DNA of 64,000 bases. Origin: Daphnia carinata (lineage: Eukaryota; Arthropoda; Branchiopoda; Diplostraca; Daphniidae). Shown piece by piece: positions 1-14,100 of the stretch; the stretch's first letter is position 1, and each line of letters begins with the position of its first letter. The stretch is taken from NCBI RefSeq assembly GCF_022539665.2, contig NC_081337.1, positions 3,448,679 through 3,512,678 of the forward strand. Reading direction: 5' to 3'. The notes under the pieces were generated by a model. It had not been told where the DNA came from, searched no databases, and worked only from the letters and a program-made list of their open reading frames with translations. A program made the position numbers and the translations under genes.

Positions 1-1150
1 AAACAGTGAATTGCTGGAACAAAAGAATGGGACATGAGGCATGACGCAATGGGGCGCCGGCGACGTCGTTTGTTGCATTTTGATTGCTCTGAAAAATAAA
101 AAGATATTTCGTCTGCTGAGTGTGTGTGTGTGTGTGTGTGTGGTCTGTGCCGTTGATGTTCTTTTTATCAATGGGTCATCTCTTTTCTTTTTTTTTTTTT
201 TTTTTTACATTTGCAATGTCGCCATCTTTTTTTTTTTTTTTTCAAGTTGAAAAGCAAACAAGAAAAATTTCAGTTGAAATGCAAAGTTCTTCGTCGGATC
301 TTTTCGTTTCAAACATTTCGATCGTAAAAGAAAAACGATGTGGGGGATTTTGCAAGAAAATGGACGAAATCGAATGCGCAAAAAAAAAAAAAAAATGAAT
401 TTTGAAATTTTTTTTTTTTAATTTTGGACATGACGTGAATAGGGAAGGAAACCCATGTAGGAACACTCGAGTTTTGCATAAAGCATTTTTTTTTTTTTCT
501 TATACGACCACCTTCGTTAGGCGATTCTTTTGTCGAACGATTTTTATTTCGTTTGTTTGTTTTGTTTGTTTTTTAGACATCGGAATGGCGGCGCTGGAAA
601 TGTGAATTATTTTTTTTTTATTTAAAAGAAAAACATTTATTTATGTATTTTGGTCACGGGCTTTTGCGTTTGCATTCTCAAAAAATAACTCAATTTTCAA
701 TTAAAAAATCGTTTGCAGTTTCATTGATGATTTGCCAAAAATTTGAATGAAAATAGCGCGGGATTTATTTATTTATTTAATTTTTTTTTTTTTTTTTGAA
801 ATGGTTGTCGAAATGAATAATCCCTGAAGAAGACGAGAAGCCATTTTTGGCGGATTAAGAGGGAGGGGGGAGGGGAGGGGAAGGTGCGGGACACGCATCG
901 ACTCTGTTCCCGCATTTGAAAACGGTTGGCATTGAGGTGTCAGCAAATGGGACCCCCCCCTCCTTTTGGAAATAGGCGTCTGGGAGCGGGACGGATGGGC
1001 GCCAATGTTATAGACGGTGGGGGGATATAAGAAGAAGAAGAAGAAAAAAAATGTGCGTCCATCGTACGTTGCCCTCGTTCGTGTTTCTTAGCGCCTTCTG
1101 TCTGTTTTCGCTTGACTGTTTATTGAGGAGTGGGGCGACCTCTAGACCTG

Positions 1151-1181
<31 letters not shown>

Positions 1182-2537
1182 GCCCTGTCCGTTCTTCCCG
1201 GCACCCGAGAAGAAACGCGAGGAGGAGGCGTTGATTATTGAAATGACAGTTGGCGGCCGTTAACAGTCGAACTGTTGTTATTTTTTTGTTTTGTTTTGTT
1301 TTTGTTTTCACCTTTTTTTTTTTTTTTAATTTTTTGAAAGCCACACCCTTTCACGCTGTCTGCAGCGCCACCTTCATTGGCGTCATTGTCGTTCTCACTT
1401 CCTTATCGAAACGATTTTGTTTTTGTTTTTCACACTCGATACCCCCTCCCCACCTTCCCCTTTTTCGTGTACCCCGTGCGGGAATAACGCACATGTCCAT
1501 ATAAAGGCGTTCGTATGCAAATTTTTTTTTTTTTTTTAGAAAAAAAAACAAAAACAAAACATTAAAACCCCGCCCTTCAAAAAAAATAAATAAATCTAAG
1601 ATGCGTTTTGTGTGTGTATGTGACGTAATGCAAAATTTTATTTTTGGTGTCATTTATTTTTATTTTTTTTTTGCTCGATTGCTCTCGGTCGTACCTCACC
1701 TTCACCATTGGCTCGATATTCAACATTCCTGTTTTTCATATTTTTTTTTTTTTTTTGAAATGTGTTCTCGTAGACCCTTTGCTTGCGTACCTGGCGCTAA
1801 ATTTAACTTAAATCCTTCACATCTCGATGGCGCCCCAACATTCAGACATTTAAAGACGAAGGGTGACGTTTCTCGGCCATTTTTTTTTTTTCGTATGATC
1901 GAAACTCTCTCTCTCTCTTTCCACATGAGAGCCCTTTTTTTTTTTCAAAACTAAAAATAGCGCAGCATCCATGACGTAATGGCGTTCAGTGTTCGGCTTG
2001 TTGCGCACACACACATAACCTCTACGAATACTAACATGTAGATAAAAAAAAAAAAAAAAAGGCGCATTTTTTTTTTCTTTCTTTATCCATTCACCTATTA
2101 GATGTTTTTCTTTTTTTTTTTTTTTTTCTATGCAGCTCATCAGCTATTCAAATAGTCTGGAACGCTTCTTCATTTCCTCCACACACACACACACACACAC
2201 AAACATTTTCGTTTTGATTTATAGCGAGAGAGTTAGAAAGTCTCTGGTTTTTTTTTTTAAATGAAAATAATTAAAAAAAAAACGTCTTCATCAAAAGATG
2301 GGGGGAGGGGGGTTTCCTCAGAAAAAAAAAAGAAATTTTATTTATTTATTTATTTTTAATGTAATATTTGGATTTAGATATCGATTGGTCGAAATACAAA
2401 AATGGCTGACATTTTAGCTGTTCGCTCTCTCTCTCTCTGTTAGAGAAAATGCTGACTTCATTAGACTTGCAAATTAGCCGTTAGTCGATCGAAATAATTG
2501 TTAACTTTGAATTTCTTTTTTTTCATTTATTTTGCAG
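1..2537 (+). other. sog: intron of sog (5' part of gene outside window)
   Basis: No coding exon recognised. The stretch precedes the acceptor ending at 2537, whose exon begins mid-codon, so at least one upstream exon (signal/anchor sequence) must lie left of the window. It consists of dense poly-T and poly-A runs, a (TG)11 microsatellite at 121-142, an (AC)n run at 2180-2202 and purine-rich patches. The short open frames here are homopolymer-driven (poly-Phe, poly-Lys) and not credible proteins. Confidence 0.7.
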
Positions 2538-2760
2538 ATTGCCACTTTGGCAAGAAGGTCTACGAGCTGGAGGAGAGGTGGAATCCGGATCTGGGCTCGC
2601 CGTTCGGCGTCATGTACTGCATCCGCTGCGAATGTATAGCGGTAAGTGAATTCTTCTTTTGTTTTTTTTTTTTTTTTTTTTCATATACACGATCGGCTAT
2701 TCTCTTCTTTTTTTTTTCAACTCAAACTCTGACCATAAACAGAAAGAGAAAAGCAATGAG

Positions 2761-2796
<36 letters not shown>

Positions 2797-3299
2797 AGGT
2801 TTCAGCTAATGAGGCTCGGCCCGGGACTAGTCCCGGTCCACATGACAAATGACGTAGTCCCTCGTGAATCTCCGCTTGTTCTTTTTTGTTTTTGTTTTTT
2901 TAAATACGAACTTGACCGTTTTTTCTTGAGAAATTTAGAGGAAAAAAAGAAAACAAAAAACAAATGAGCTCCGGATTCTGTATCCTCGTGTGACAAAACT
3001 TTCATTCAACGTGACGGGGGACCCAAATCACATTGAAAAAAAAAAAAAAAGTTTAAATAAGAAACGTAGGAATAAGAAAAAAAAAAAGGGGGACACTCTA
3101 CGTCCCTGCTGGAGTGGCTCCGTTTCATCATCATCACCTTTCCGTCTATCAGCATTTCTCTCTCTGCATATGGATGTTGTCTCGAATAGAATGGATGAGG
3201 GGCACACGCAGATAGATGGCCAGAAAAAAAAAAAAAAAAAGAAATGCATGACATTCCAGACGATCCTCCTCCTCCACCCCCCCCCCCTCTCAAGTCCCC

Positions 3300-3330
<31 letters not shown>

Positions 3331-3567
3331 GGAACATGGAATGTCCGTTTTTTTTTTTTTTCTGGCCGTCACAAGCTTCTTGTTTCTTGTGTCATCGGCT
3401 GGACACCCCATTAAAAGATTGTTCTTCCCTCCCTTCCCTCCCTTCACCCGTACAAAGACTCGCATTGTAAACACAAGTTGGAATGTCTTGGAAAAAAAAA
3501 ATATATATATATATCGAAGGTGTTAACAGCGTTGCCAACACCTCCTGCTGGTAGGCAGACACGCACA

Positions 3568-3601
<34 letters not shown>

Positions 3602-4184
3602 TGTGTGGAGGGAAAACATGAAACCCAACGGGTGGGGGAAGGGGGGTTCGCGTCTACACGTCGCCTTGATAGAAATCGAACACATTTTGTTGTTGTTAAT
3701 CTTTGCCCCAAAAACGAATGAAGATGCCAAGGTAGATTTGATTTCCCTCCCCCCCCCCTTTCTCTATAAGGCACAGCAGCGCCACCGCTGCCCAATGGCA
3801 TTCCGAACGTGTGAGTATCCCCTCCCCCCCCCGCACAACAAAACGATTGAGATATGATTTCGAATGGAACACTATCGTTAAATCAAAAAATAAAAGGCTA
3901 TCGTGTAGTTCCCCCCCCCCGCTTTTTCTCCCTCCCTGTCCGCGTGTGAACGTGAAACCGTCGGGACTTGAAAATCGATGCCTTTACTTCCCCCGCCGGG
4001 ATTTTTCTTTCTCCATTCAAACAAACAAACAAAAAAAAAAAAATGTTAACATTTCGGGGCTGTGAGTGATTGAGTGACTGTACAATAGCGTGACGTTGTT
4101 GTGAGACCTTAAAAAAAGAGAAACAAAAAAAAAAAAAAAGGACAAGAAAGAAAAAGAATTTAAAAGAAAAACGAGTTTTTTTTT

Positions 4185-4220
<36 letters not shown>

Positions 4221-4667
4221 ACGATTTGATCGGATTACCGCAACGATGGCGAAGAGAATGGCGGGTTAGTCCGCAGCCGCTCGGACGATCGAAAACGAAG
4301 CAGGCGGGTTTAAAGTTCCCGCGGGAATGGCGCACGTGACGGATCCGATTCCGGAGATCGACGGCGCCATGGCCTCGCTGTTACTTGATTTGTTTTTTTT
4401 TTTTTTTTCCTTTTCCACTTCCTAAAAACGTTGAAAATTTAAATTTTGCCTTTTAATTAATTTGTGAAATTTAAATTTCATTTTTGCCGCTCTAATTTTG
4501 AAAAATTCTATTTTTTTTTCAGGTGCAAAAGAAACGAAGGATCGCCGGACGGACGCTGTGCCGCAACATTAAAAACGAATGCCCCAAACCGAATTGCGAC
4601 GAGCCCGTTTTATTACCTGGACGCTGTTGCAAAGTTTGCCTGGAAGACGGCGCTATCGGTAAATCAC

Positions 4668-4701
<34 letters not shown>

Positions 4702-7700
4702 CTATTCATTATCGCTTACTAATTGGATAACTTAAGGAAGAACGTAAAGCTTTTTTTTTTTTTTTGTTCTACTCTTACAGACGTGATTTAACGCAACACG
4801 TAAGAACTTTTAGGGGAAGAGAGAGAGAGAGAGGGGGGGGGGAGAGGGTAGTGGGCGCGTGTCTGGGGCTCTTTGCTCGTACAAAAACATGGGAATGATA
4901 CAAGTGAATGTAGAATAAGCCCGGGAAAAAGAAAAAAGGGGGACGACAGTCCCGCAGTTAATAGGCGCCATCTTTTATGAATTTAGTTATTTATTTATTT
5001 TATTTATTTTTATTTATTTTTTTTTTTCAATTTATTTATAAAACAAAAAATCTATTTATAGCCAAGGGAAAACAAAAACATCGTGGCCATTCAATGTGGG
5101 CGATCTGTTGAAACGCACACTCAAAAAAAAAAAAAAAATGCCTCGATATGAAACGTTAAATATGTTTTGCTTTTTTTCTATTTTTAAACACGATGTGCAA
5201 ACGCGTATTGTGTATTCATTCCTCTCTCTCTCTCTCGGTGCGTACGAATGAGAAATAAAACCAAAAATGGCGGGGCCGGGCCTCCAGAAATAAAAATCTA
5301 AAAAAAAAAAAGAAAAAGAAAATATGAATAAAACAAAAATATATTTTAAAAGAGAGAGAGAGAGAGAGAGAGACGGGACACACACACACACACCCAGATG
5401 GTATCAGACGGGAGCGCGCGGGATTGGCGCCAATCCCTTACTCGGATGAGAGAGATCGAATGCGAACGGCTTCATCAATTGCTGTTGTTGTTGTTGTTGT
5501 TGTTGCCCTATGCGCTTTTTATTTTTATTTTTCGACGTTCACGCAAAAACAAAAAGAAAATGGCCACCCATCTTTCGTGTTTGGCTCGTTTGCGTTAGCC
5601 CCTCACCGCTCGTCCTTGTTTCAATGTCAATCACAATTTTTTTTTTTGGGTTTTTTTTTTTATTTTTATTTTTAATTGACGCTTTGAACCTTTTGAAAGT
5701 TTGACATAGTACGTATCGATATATAGAGACATGTTTTGCATATTTATTTATTCATTCATTTTTTTTTTGTTTTGTTTTTGTTTTTACGATGATGCAGGTT
5801 TGGGACCGTTGAAGGAGGACGTCTCTCGCATCGGATCCGACGACGACGACAAGCAAGCCAAAGGTATGTCTACTCTGAAAAAAAAGTCGTCCATTTTTCA
5901 TTACATAGGGACTCCATCTTGTGTGTGTGTGTGTGTGTGTGTGTGTGCCTTTCTTTGGCTAGAAGACAACTGTAGACTGTCTGCCCTTTTTTTTTTTTTT
6001 TTTTTTTTTTACATATCCCCATTTATTTATTTTTTATTTCTTTTGATAATTTCTCGTTGGCGACAGGCGGCTGGCAGAAATGTTTTCAAAACCTTGAAAA
6101 AGAAATTGTTTTTTGTTTTTTTATATATATATTTTAGTTTTTGTTTGTTGACCCAACGGACTTTGAAAAAATGGATGCAAATATTTCTGCCCGTTGGCCA
6201 AGGAAAAGGGAAATGTTGAATTCCAAGGATTTCTGTCGTGATTGAAGGCGTCGCGGCGTCCCGCTATCGAAATTGGGTTTTTTGTTTTATCAATGAAATT
6301 AAAAGAAAAACGTGAAAGCGCAAGGGAGGCACAATCAGCAATGTCAGGTCAAAGATCCGATCATCATTTATTTTATATTTCCCAGAATCGATGGGGACAT
6401 TTCAACATGGACGCTTGCAATCACGTCGTTTCTCATCAAATGGAATGTCGTTTTGTACCAAAAAAAAAAAAAAAAAAAAAAAACTATTCCCCCCCCCCCC
6501 CACCTCCTTATTTATTTGAAATTTTCGTTGCAAAACATCGTGAACCCACCCGTCCGATTTGTCTCTTTTTGTTTAACATCGAAAGAAGACGTGAAGCAAT
6601 GCCATTCAGCTTTTTTTTTTTTTAATTTATTTTGATAACGCGTGTCTGTGTGGGTTTGGCTGTCGCGACGTCACGTACTGGCGCGACGTCGCCGCCTTGA
6701 ACGGCTCCCTCCTCCCACACACGGCATTTTTTTTTTTTTAACAGAATTAAAAAACAAACAAAAACAAAATGGCCAACATGTGACAATTGAATGAACGATG
6801 AAACTCGATAGTGGGTTAAACCGAGGGTGGACGCTTTAAAAACCGTGAGAGGGGAACGTGAATCCTTTGAGTGAACGCGAGCGCAGCCGAGCGGCTGAAG
6901 CGCGTCCAACTTGTTGTTCAAACATTTTTTTTTTTTTTTTTTAAATTTTGCCGAATGTCTCTCCTGCACGCCCCCCCCCCTCCAAAAAAAAAAAAATTCA
7001 TTCATTCATTTACATCCATTTTGAATGCTTATGCTAATGCATGTAATTGCCTCTCGGTCTTTAACGTTAGATAAGACCTACGCGAAATCCCCTCAACAAA
7101 AATTATTGAAAGGCAAACAAAAATTTGAAATTGGAAAAGAAGAAAAACCACAAATTGAAAAGAAAAAACAAACAAAACAGAACAAATTCCTTGCATAATT
7201 TGTACTTAATTCGACGTTTATACACACACACACACACAGACTAAGAGAGAGAGAGAGGATGATAAGTACCTTTCAATGTCTTTGCGCGGTAGAAAACGCA
7301 AATGTTCTCTCTTGTGTGTATGTCTGCCTTTGTTGTCCAGGCATTTCCAGTTAGACGTTGTTGTAGATACTCTTTCACGTCTGCCTTTTTTTTTTTTTTT
7401 ATATATATATATATATTTCAAATGCGCGTACCTGCATGTGTAATACATGTAACCGTGTGTAACAAGAAGGTCCTTCTTTCGCAAACAAAAAAACACACAC
7501 AACTTGTTTTTGTTTTTCAATGGCAAATTCAAGGCTCCCCTTCTAACCTGACGCCATCGAAAAGAAATCAGAAATTTAATTTCTATTTTTTGTGAAAATG
7601 TTTTCTTCTCTTTTTCTTTTTTTCAGATTTCGCGGCTTTATTGACGAAGAAGACGTCGTCGCAACCGACGGCCGCCAGTGGCGCTAGTCAGACGAAGAGC

Positions 7701-7970
7701 GGCTACCCGCTGGCCGACATGGCGACGGGAAGGTTCACCTTTCAGAAGAGGCACTTGTATTTCTCGCTCGTCTTGCCCGTCTCCGTCTCCGCCGCCGCTG
7801 CCGCAACGACCGGCCCGGAAGCGGACGCTGTTGGCCGACCGCCGCGCTATCTCCAATTCCTCAGCGAGGACGGCAACATTTTGGAAGAGCAGGAGCTCGC
7901 CACCAACGACTACTACAACGCCACCGGCAAGGTACTAACTTCGTTTTCCATCATCATCATCATCATCATC

Positions 7971-8006
<36 letters not shown>

Positions 8007-8963
8007 TTATTTTCTATGTGCGTTGCAATGAGGTACTGCGACGAGCATTTGTTTTTTTTTTTATTCTAACGTCTCTCGCCGTATGGAACTCCCCGTCTGC
8101 TTACGGAGGTGGGAGGCTGGGTTAAGAAAAAAAAACAAAAAAACAAAAGAAAAACACGTTGGGAATACAAGTTGACTTGAGCTTGACGGATTGTCGGGGA
8201 GAAAAAAAAACAAAAACAAAAACAAAAAAAAATGATGGAAACTCTCTGGGAAAATTACACAGTCTCGAGTGTCTGGAGCCTTCCGCAACTGCAAGCCCAC
8301 CCCTCCTCCTCACTCTCCTGTCTCATCCGTCCATCGATCCATCAATAGGAAAAAAAAAAAAAAAAAAAAAAAAAACGAACAATAGCTTTTTTTTTTTTTT
8401 CTTTTCTTTTGTAGGGAAGCGTAGCGCGTTTTCATTCGGGAGTGGCCAATCACGAGATTTAGCTTGAAATAAGTTCGAATGGATTGTGTGTACGGATTGC
8501 GTGTGTCGCAATCGGCCGTTTTCCACTGTCAAATGTCCCCCGACAATCCGCTTACATTTCGAACCAAATGGGCGGGAAAAAAAAAACAAAAAAAAAACGT
8601 GTTTATTCAAAAAAAAAAAAAAAAAAAAAAAAGAAAAAAGAAAAAAGAAAAAAAACATAGATAGATATATAATTAAAGACAAGGTCAGAGCCAGGACGGG
8701 CCTTCCGGCCTCGTGTAGCCTTCTAAGAAAAAAAAAAAAAAAAAAAAAAGAAAAAAAAAAGAAGGAAAAATGAGAAAGCCAAAAGAGGCCAAAAAAAGAA
8801 ATGTGAGATCAATGACGTAAATATCGAATGCCCTCTAGCGGAAATGAACCGTAGAACATCCGGCTTTGACTGTTTAAGAAGGACAATTTTTAAAAAATTC
8901 GGATTCAACTGCAATCATTTTTTTGCGTATTGTTTTTTTTTTTTTTTTTAATATTTAATTTTT

Positions 8964-9001
<38 letters not shown>

Positions 9002-11118
9002 GCAGATTTGCGGCGTGTGGCGCAAAGTGCCGCGAGTCTACAAGCAGCTCCTGCGCGAAGAGAAACTGTGGGTGGCTCTGATGGAGGACAAGGACGGCGA
9101 GGCCATCACGGGTCGAGTGGCCCGCTACAAAGCCCTGTCGACTGAACTCTTGAGCGCCGTCCTGACGCCTTCGGCCGGTGGCGCCAGCTGCCCCGGTTGC
9201 GGTGGCACGGCCGCCGTCTCCATGGCCAGCGCCTCCAACAGCATTCACGTCACCGTCGCCGTTTCCGGATTGTCCTCCAAAGGCGCCGACGTCGAGACCT
9301 TTGTCGTCCGACTCGAGACGCTCGAAACGGGCACCAATCCGTCTAGAGTCATCGAGGAGCTCGTCACCGTCCAAAAACCGCAAGAAGTACAACATTCTTT
9401 TTTCTTTTTCTCCCCCTCTAAAAAAAAAAAAAATGCTGGAACATTTCCAAATGGATGACGTCATATTTTACCCTTGCTCGCGTGACATTGCGTGAAAAAA
9501 AAAAAAGAAAAAAGAAAAGTGCCGTTGCTGGACTCGAACGCAAGATGGATAGACATTGTCTCATCACCAGCGCAGGCCCATAAATCTTAGCACTCAACGG
9601 GGGCCACCACTGCTGAGTTGCCACTCCCCCCTCTTCTCTTTCTCTTTTTGAACGAATTTCACCGCGGGAGGAACATCACAAAAAAAAAATTGTTTGTCCC
9701 GGACTAGTAAAAAAAAAAAAACATTTAAATTTAAATGTTTTGACTGAAAAAAAAAAAAAAGGCTTTTGAAATTGTTTCGTGAATTATTATTTGAAAATAA
9801 AAGAGAAGGGGGGGGGGGACCCACCAACAAGAAATAAAAAAAAAAAAAAAAAAAAAAAAAAGAGGGACACAGAACGCGCGCGCGCGCAGTGACCAAATTG
9901 GATCACGAACTGGCAGCCAGCCCGCCCGCCCAGTCGTCGCCGCTTTCGGTGCCCTTCCGCCGCCGCCGCCGCCGCCGCCGCTGGCCGTCGTTTGTTTTGT
10001 TTTGTTTTTTCTTTTTTTCTTTTTCGGAATGATGTACGGGCCACACAATCACCTTTTTTTTTTTAAACTCGGCTTCCATGGCAACGTTTTCTTTTCTCTC
10101 TGTCTTCAGTTTCGGATGTGAGATTCCTCCCCCCTCCCCCCCCTTTTTTTTTTTTCTTTTGACTATATAAAGTAAGTAGCGAACAGGCCACGTCTCTCTT
10201 TCTCTACGTTTCAAAACGAGAAAATTCGTGGCATTGTCTGCTGTCCGTCTTTTCTTCTTCTTCTTCTATTTGCCCGATGACATTTCTAAACTTTGGGCAT
10301 CTCATTCTTTTCCCTGTTTTCTTGGGGCCGGGAAAAAGTACGTTAGCGTTCAAGAGTGAACACGGCCGTCTTTCTCCTCGTTTAGGCCGTCCTTTCTTTG
10401 TATTACTCTTATGATTTAATGAATAGCAATCAAAGTTGGAAAATGTTGCGCGTGGCGCCGTCCCTCTTTCAGCTTGTGCAACAAAGAAAAAGGAAAAAAA
10501 GCGAGGGACTGTTGTGAGCGCACTAGTGTAACTATCCATTTGGCTGCGTGTGATTTGATTCATTCAGCTAAAAAATCGTGAAAGAAAAAAGAAAAAGGAA
10601 TGTTTTGCTTTAAAAAAGAAAAAAGATACGACGAGACTATTTCCAGTCGTCTATCGGAGGGCGCTGGCGATAACCATCACGAATCGACGAGTGATATACA
10701 ACGCGTGATGGCGGGCCGGCCCCCTCCAACATATATATATATATATATAAGGCGTCCCGCCGCGTGCCATGGCTCCCGCGTGGCGGATGCCGCGCTCGTT
10801 CCGCTGTCGCAACCTTGGCCGTCCCCTTCCTCCCCTCTCAAAATATAACATTTTTTTTTTTTTTTTTTTTTTTTTTTTGGATGACCGGACCCATTCAAAA
10901 TTGAAATTATTTTTTTATTTTTATTATTATTTTTTTTTTTTTTTTTGAATTTATCTCAAATATGACTCGTCTATATTTGGGTCTCCACTGATGGTCCAGT
11001 CCCAGTTAAGAGGCCGACACCTAATGTCGAACGGCCATATGTGTGTGTGACTTATCCCCCCCCCCCTCCTCCCTCGTTTAAGTCGTTGGCAAAACTGCGT
11101 CTTTGGCGACACTGGACG

Positions 11119-11153
<35 letters not shown>

Positions 11154-14100
11154 ACGAATAGATTCAATTGAATGCGCGTAGTTTTTTTTTTTTTCTTTTC
11201 CTTGGAAGAAAAATAAACAAACCAGGCCAGGCCGACCTCGAACAGTATATATATATATATATTTTTTTTTCTTTTTATACGTACAAGAGATTCCATTGAT
11301 TCCGAGACGTTGATTGTGTCATGTATAATTCAAAGTTAAGTTGTTGTTTTGTTTTTTTTTTTTGTTTTTGGCCGGACACTTCTGGTTTAAAGCGGGAGGA
11401 CTCGTTGTGTGTGTGTGTCTTTTCTTTTTCTTTTTCTTTTTTTTTTTTGAATCTGTCAGATGATGACGCAGTTTTATGTTTTGTTGTTTCTTTCTTTTCT
11501 TTGCTGTTTGACGAATCGAATCAAATTGAAAACAACAACGAGAGGCAAAACAACACGATACCAACGAATTTGAAAAAAAAAAAAAAAAAAATCGACTTAA
11601 AAAGGCAAAAAAGAAGACGGTCCGAGTCGCGACACAGGGCTTTTTTGGCAGACGGGCGCGACGTCCTGTCCGTCTCACTTCGTTTTTTTTTTTTTGGCTT
11701 CCTGGTCTCTTTTTATTTTATTTTTTTTTTTCCTCTTTGTCGTGAAGGATGACAAATTCTAGATTGCCTTATTCGTTTTTTTTATTTTTTATTTTGAAAT
11801 TGTCTTCTTGATTTTTTGTTTTCCTTTCGCATTTTGATGACGGCCCGTTGTTGTTGTTTTTTTTTGTTTTTTTTTGAAACATTTTTGATTTTCGGATGGC
11901 GGGCCGGGAGAGAAGGGTCCCGATGAGTTGCGTTCGTGAAACGATGGCCAATGAGCAGACAAAAAAAAAAAACAAACAAAAAAAAAATCCTTGCGCTGTT
12001 GCCAATTCACATTTTTCATTTTGGCAAACGGTTGCAAATTTTTTAATTTAAAAAACAAAAAAAAAAAAGAAAGAGAATTCATTTCAAAACTTTGAGTCTG
12101 GCCCAAAGTGACGCATCCATTGCCCACGTGTCCCTTTATGATGTGCCATTTTTCCATCAAGATCTTAAAAAAAAAAAAAAATAAAAAAAATAAAATAAAA
12201 TATCATTTTTGTTTAGGTGAATGTCGTTGAAGTGAGGACGGTGCTGGAAGCGCAAGAAATGAGGCTGCTGTTGCGCGGACACATCGTGCTGAGCGTGCAC
12301 GCCAAACGGGCGCCCGACGTGCGGCTGAAGGGGCCGTTCGGGCCGCGCATCGCTTGCGATCTGTTCGATTCGCTCGTGACAGCGGCCGACGCCCTGGCGG
12401 CCGACGGTGGCGCGGCCAACGGCGAACTCACGACACCGGTGGCCGTCACGTCGAGCGGGACGGCCGCCGCCGCCGGCCTGGCCTGGATGTACGTCGGACG
12501 GACGGGCGCGCTCCATTACCGCATCAAATTGCGCGGACTGCAGTCGAAGGTGACGCGAGTCACGATCGAATCGAACGGCTCGAGCAAGACGAACAAGAAG
12601 GCCAGGGTGGTCGAAGACGTGACGGACATGTTGTCCAGCGTGGACAGCTGGGAAGCCGGAGGCGTCAGCTGGATCAACGGCACGGTGACGCGCATGGCCG
12701 CCAAGGATTTGGAGCTGCTCTACGAAGGCGAACTCTACATCAATGTGGCGACGGAGCAGTGGCCGACATCAGAGATCCGAGGGAAACTCGTGCCCCGTTT
12801 GGCCGGCGAATCGCATTTGGCCACGGAGAACGGCCCGGTTCTCCTCAATCCGGTTGGCAACGGGACGGGAACCAATCGAGCAGCTCTTGGCTGGGTCCAC
12901 GTCGACAACGAATGCAACTTCCACTACGACGTTGCCGTCACCAGCTCGCTGCTGGGCACGAACGGCCGCAGGGATCAGGCGCACAGTCTGACCGTCCTGG
13001 AACTGGTGGACATTCCGCGCATCAGCATCGAACACCAGGCCGGCAATTCGCCCGGATCCGGAGGCATTATGCTGATGGACGGCAGCGAGCCGACCGGCTC
13101 GGCCGGCTCGGCCAGCAATTACGGCGAAGTGCCTTTCATGCCCAACATCCGCCTGCTGGAAGAGTTTTCCGGCTACCAAGTGGAGAACAGCGTTGCCGAT
13201 TTGAACAAGCTCTCGCTGGCCCGCATGGACGCCGGCGTGGCCTACCTGAAGCTGACGGAAGCGCCCGTCACTGGAACGGGCTCGCCCGGCGCTCAATTTC
13301 AAGGCTGGCTGACGAACGTTCACGTTCCAGGCTCTTGCCTGCCCATCGGCATGGGCGGCCGATCGGTCGGGGGTAACTTGGGCGAGCAGTCGGTGCTAGG
13401 CGTCCAGGGCTACGTTTTCGACCGGGCGCAAGACGACAACAACGAAATCCCCATGGCAACGACCAGATGCTTCTACGAAGGAAAACTCTACGACGACGGA
13501 AGGCAATGGACGGCCGAACACGACCGATGCATGATGTGCTCCTGCCAGCGCGGACGAGTCGTCTGCGATCCCGTCGTCTGCCCGGCTCTCAGCTGCGCCG
13601 GCCCGTCGTCTGCCATCATCCACCCGCCGGGCGATTGCTGTCCCATGTGCGAGAGTGAGTCTTTCAATATTCAATTGATTTGATTTGATTTGATTGGATT
13701 GGATTTGATTTGATTTGATTTATTTAATTTACATTTGGATGTTTTTAAAGATGTGACGAAATCCGTAACGGAATCGTCGAGACGCGGATGCCATTTTGAA
13801 GGCGATCAGAAATTCCATCCGGCCGGAAGTCGTTGGCATCCTTACCTACCACCATTCGGTTTCAGCAAATGCGCCGTCTGCGTCTGTGACGTAAGTTCAT
13901 TTTACTTTTTGTTTGATTTTTTTTTTAAATTTATTTTATGCAAATTTTTGTTCCAGTTTGCGGATGTTAATTTGCATTTATTTTTTTTTTTTTTTTATTT
14001 TTCAGCCGTTGACTTTGAAAGTGGAATGCACCAAGTTGACTTGCCCTCCGCTCAGCTGTCCGGAGAGCGAAGCCTATCGGCCCGATCCGATGGCCTGTTG

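Noticed and set aside
5798-5863. DDDDK as an enterokinase site
   Set aside because: Enteropeptidase cleaves gut trypsinogen; for a secreted BMP antagonist the acidic run is better explained as a linker or Tolloid target.
7975-8008. CRISPR-like or other spaced repeat array
   Set aside because: This and the other tandem runs are simple microsatellites without spacers, in a eukaryotic genome.
12769-13323. 184-codon minus-strand frame across the large sog exon
   Set aside because: It is antisense to the conserved CHRD coding sequence; GC-rich codon use in the real gene opens the opposite strand. The other frames at 12354-13376 (plus) and 13268-13674 (minus) are the same effect.
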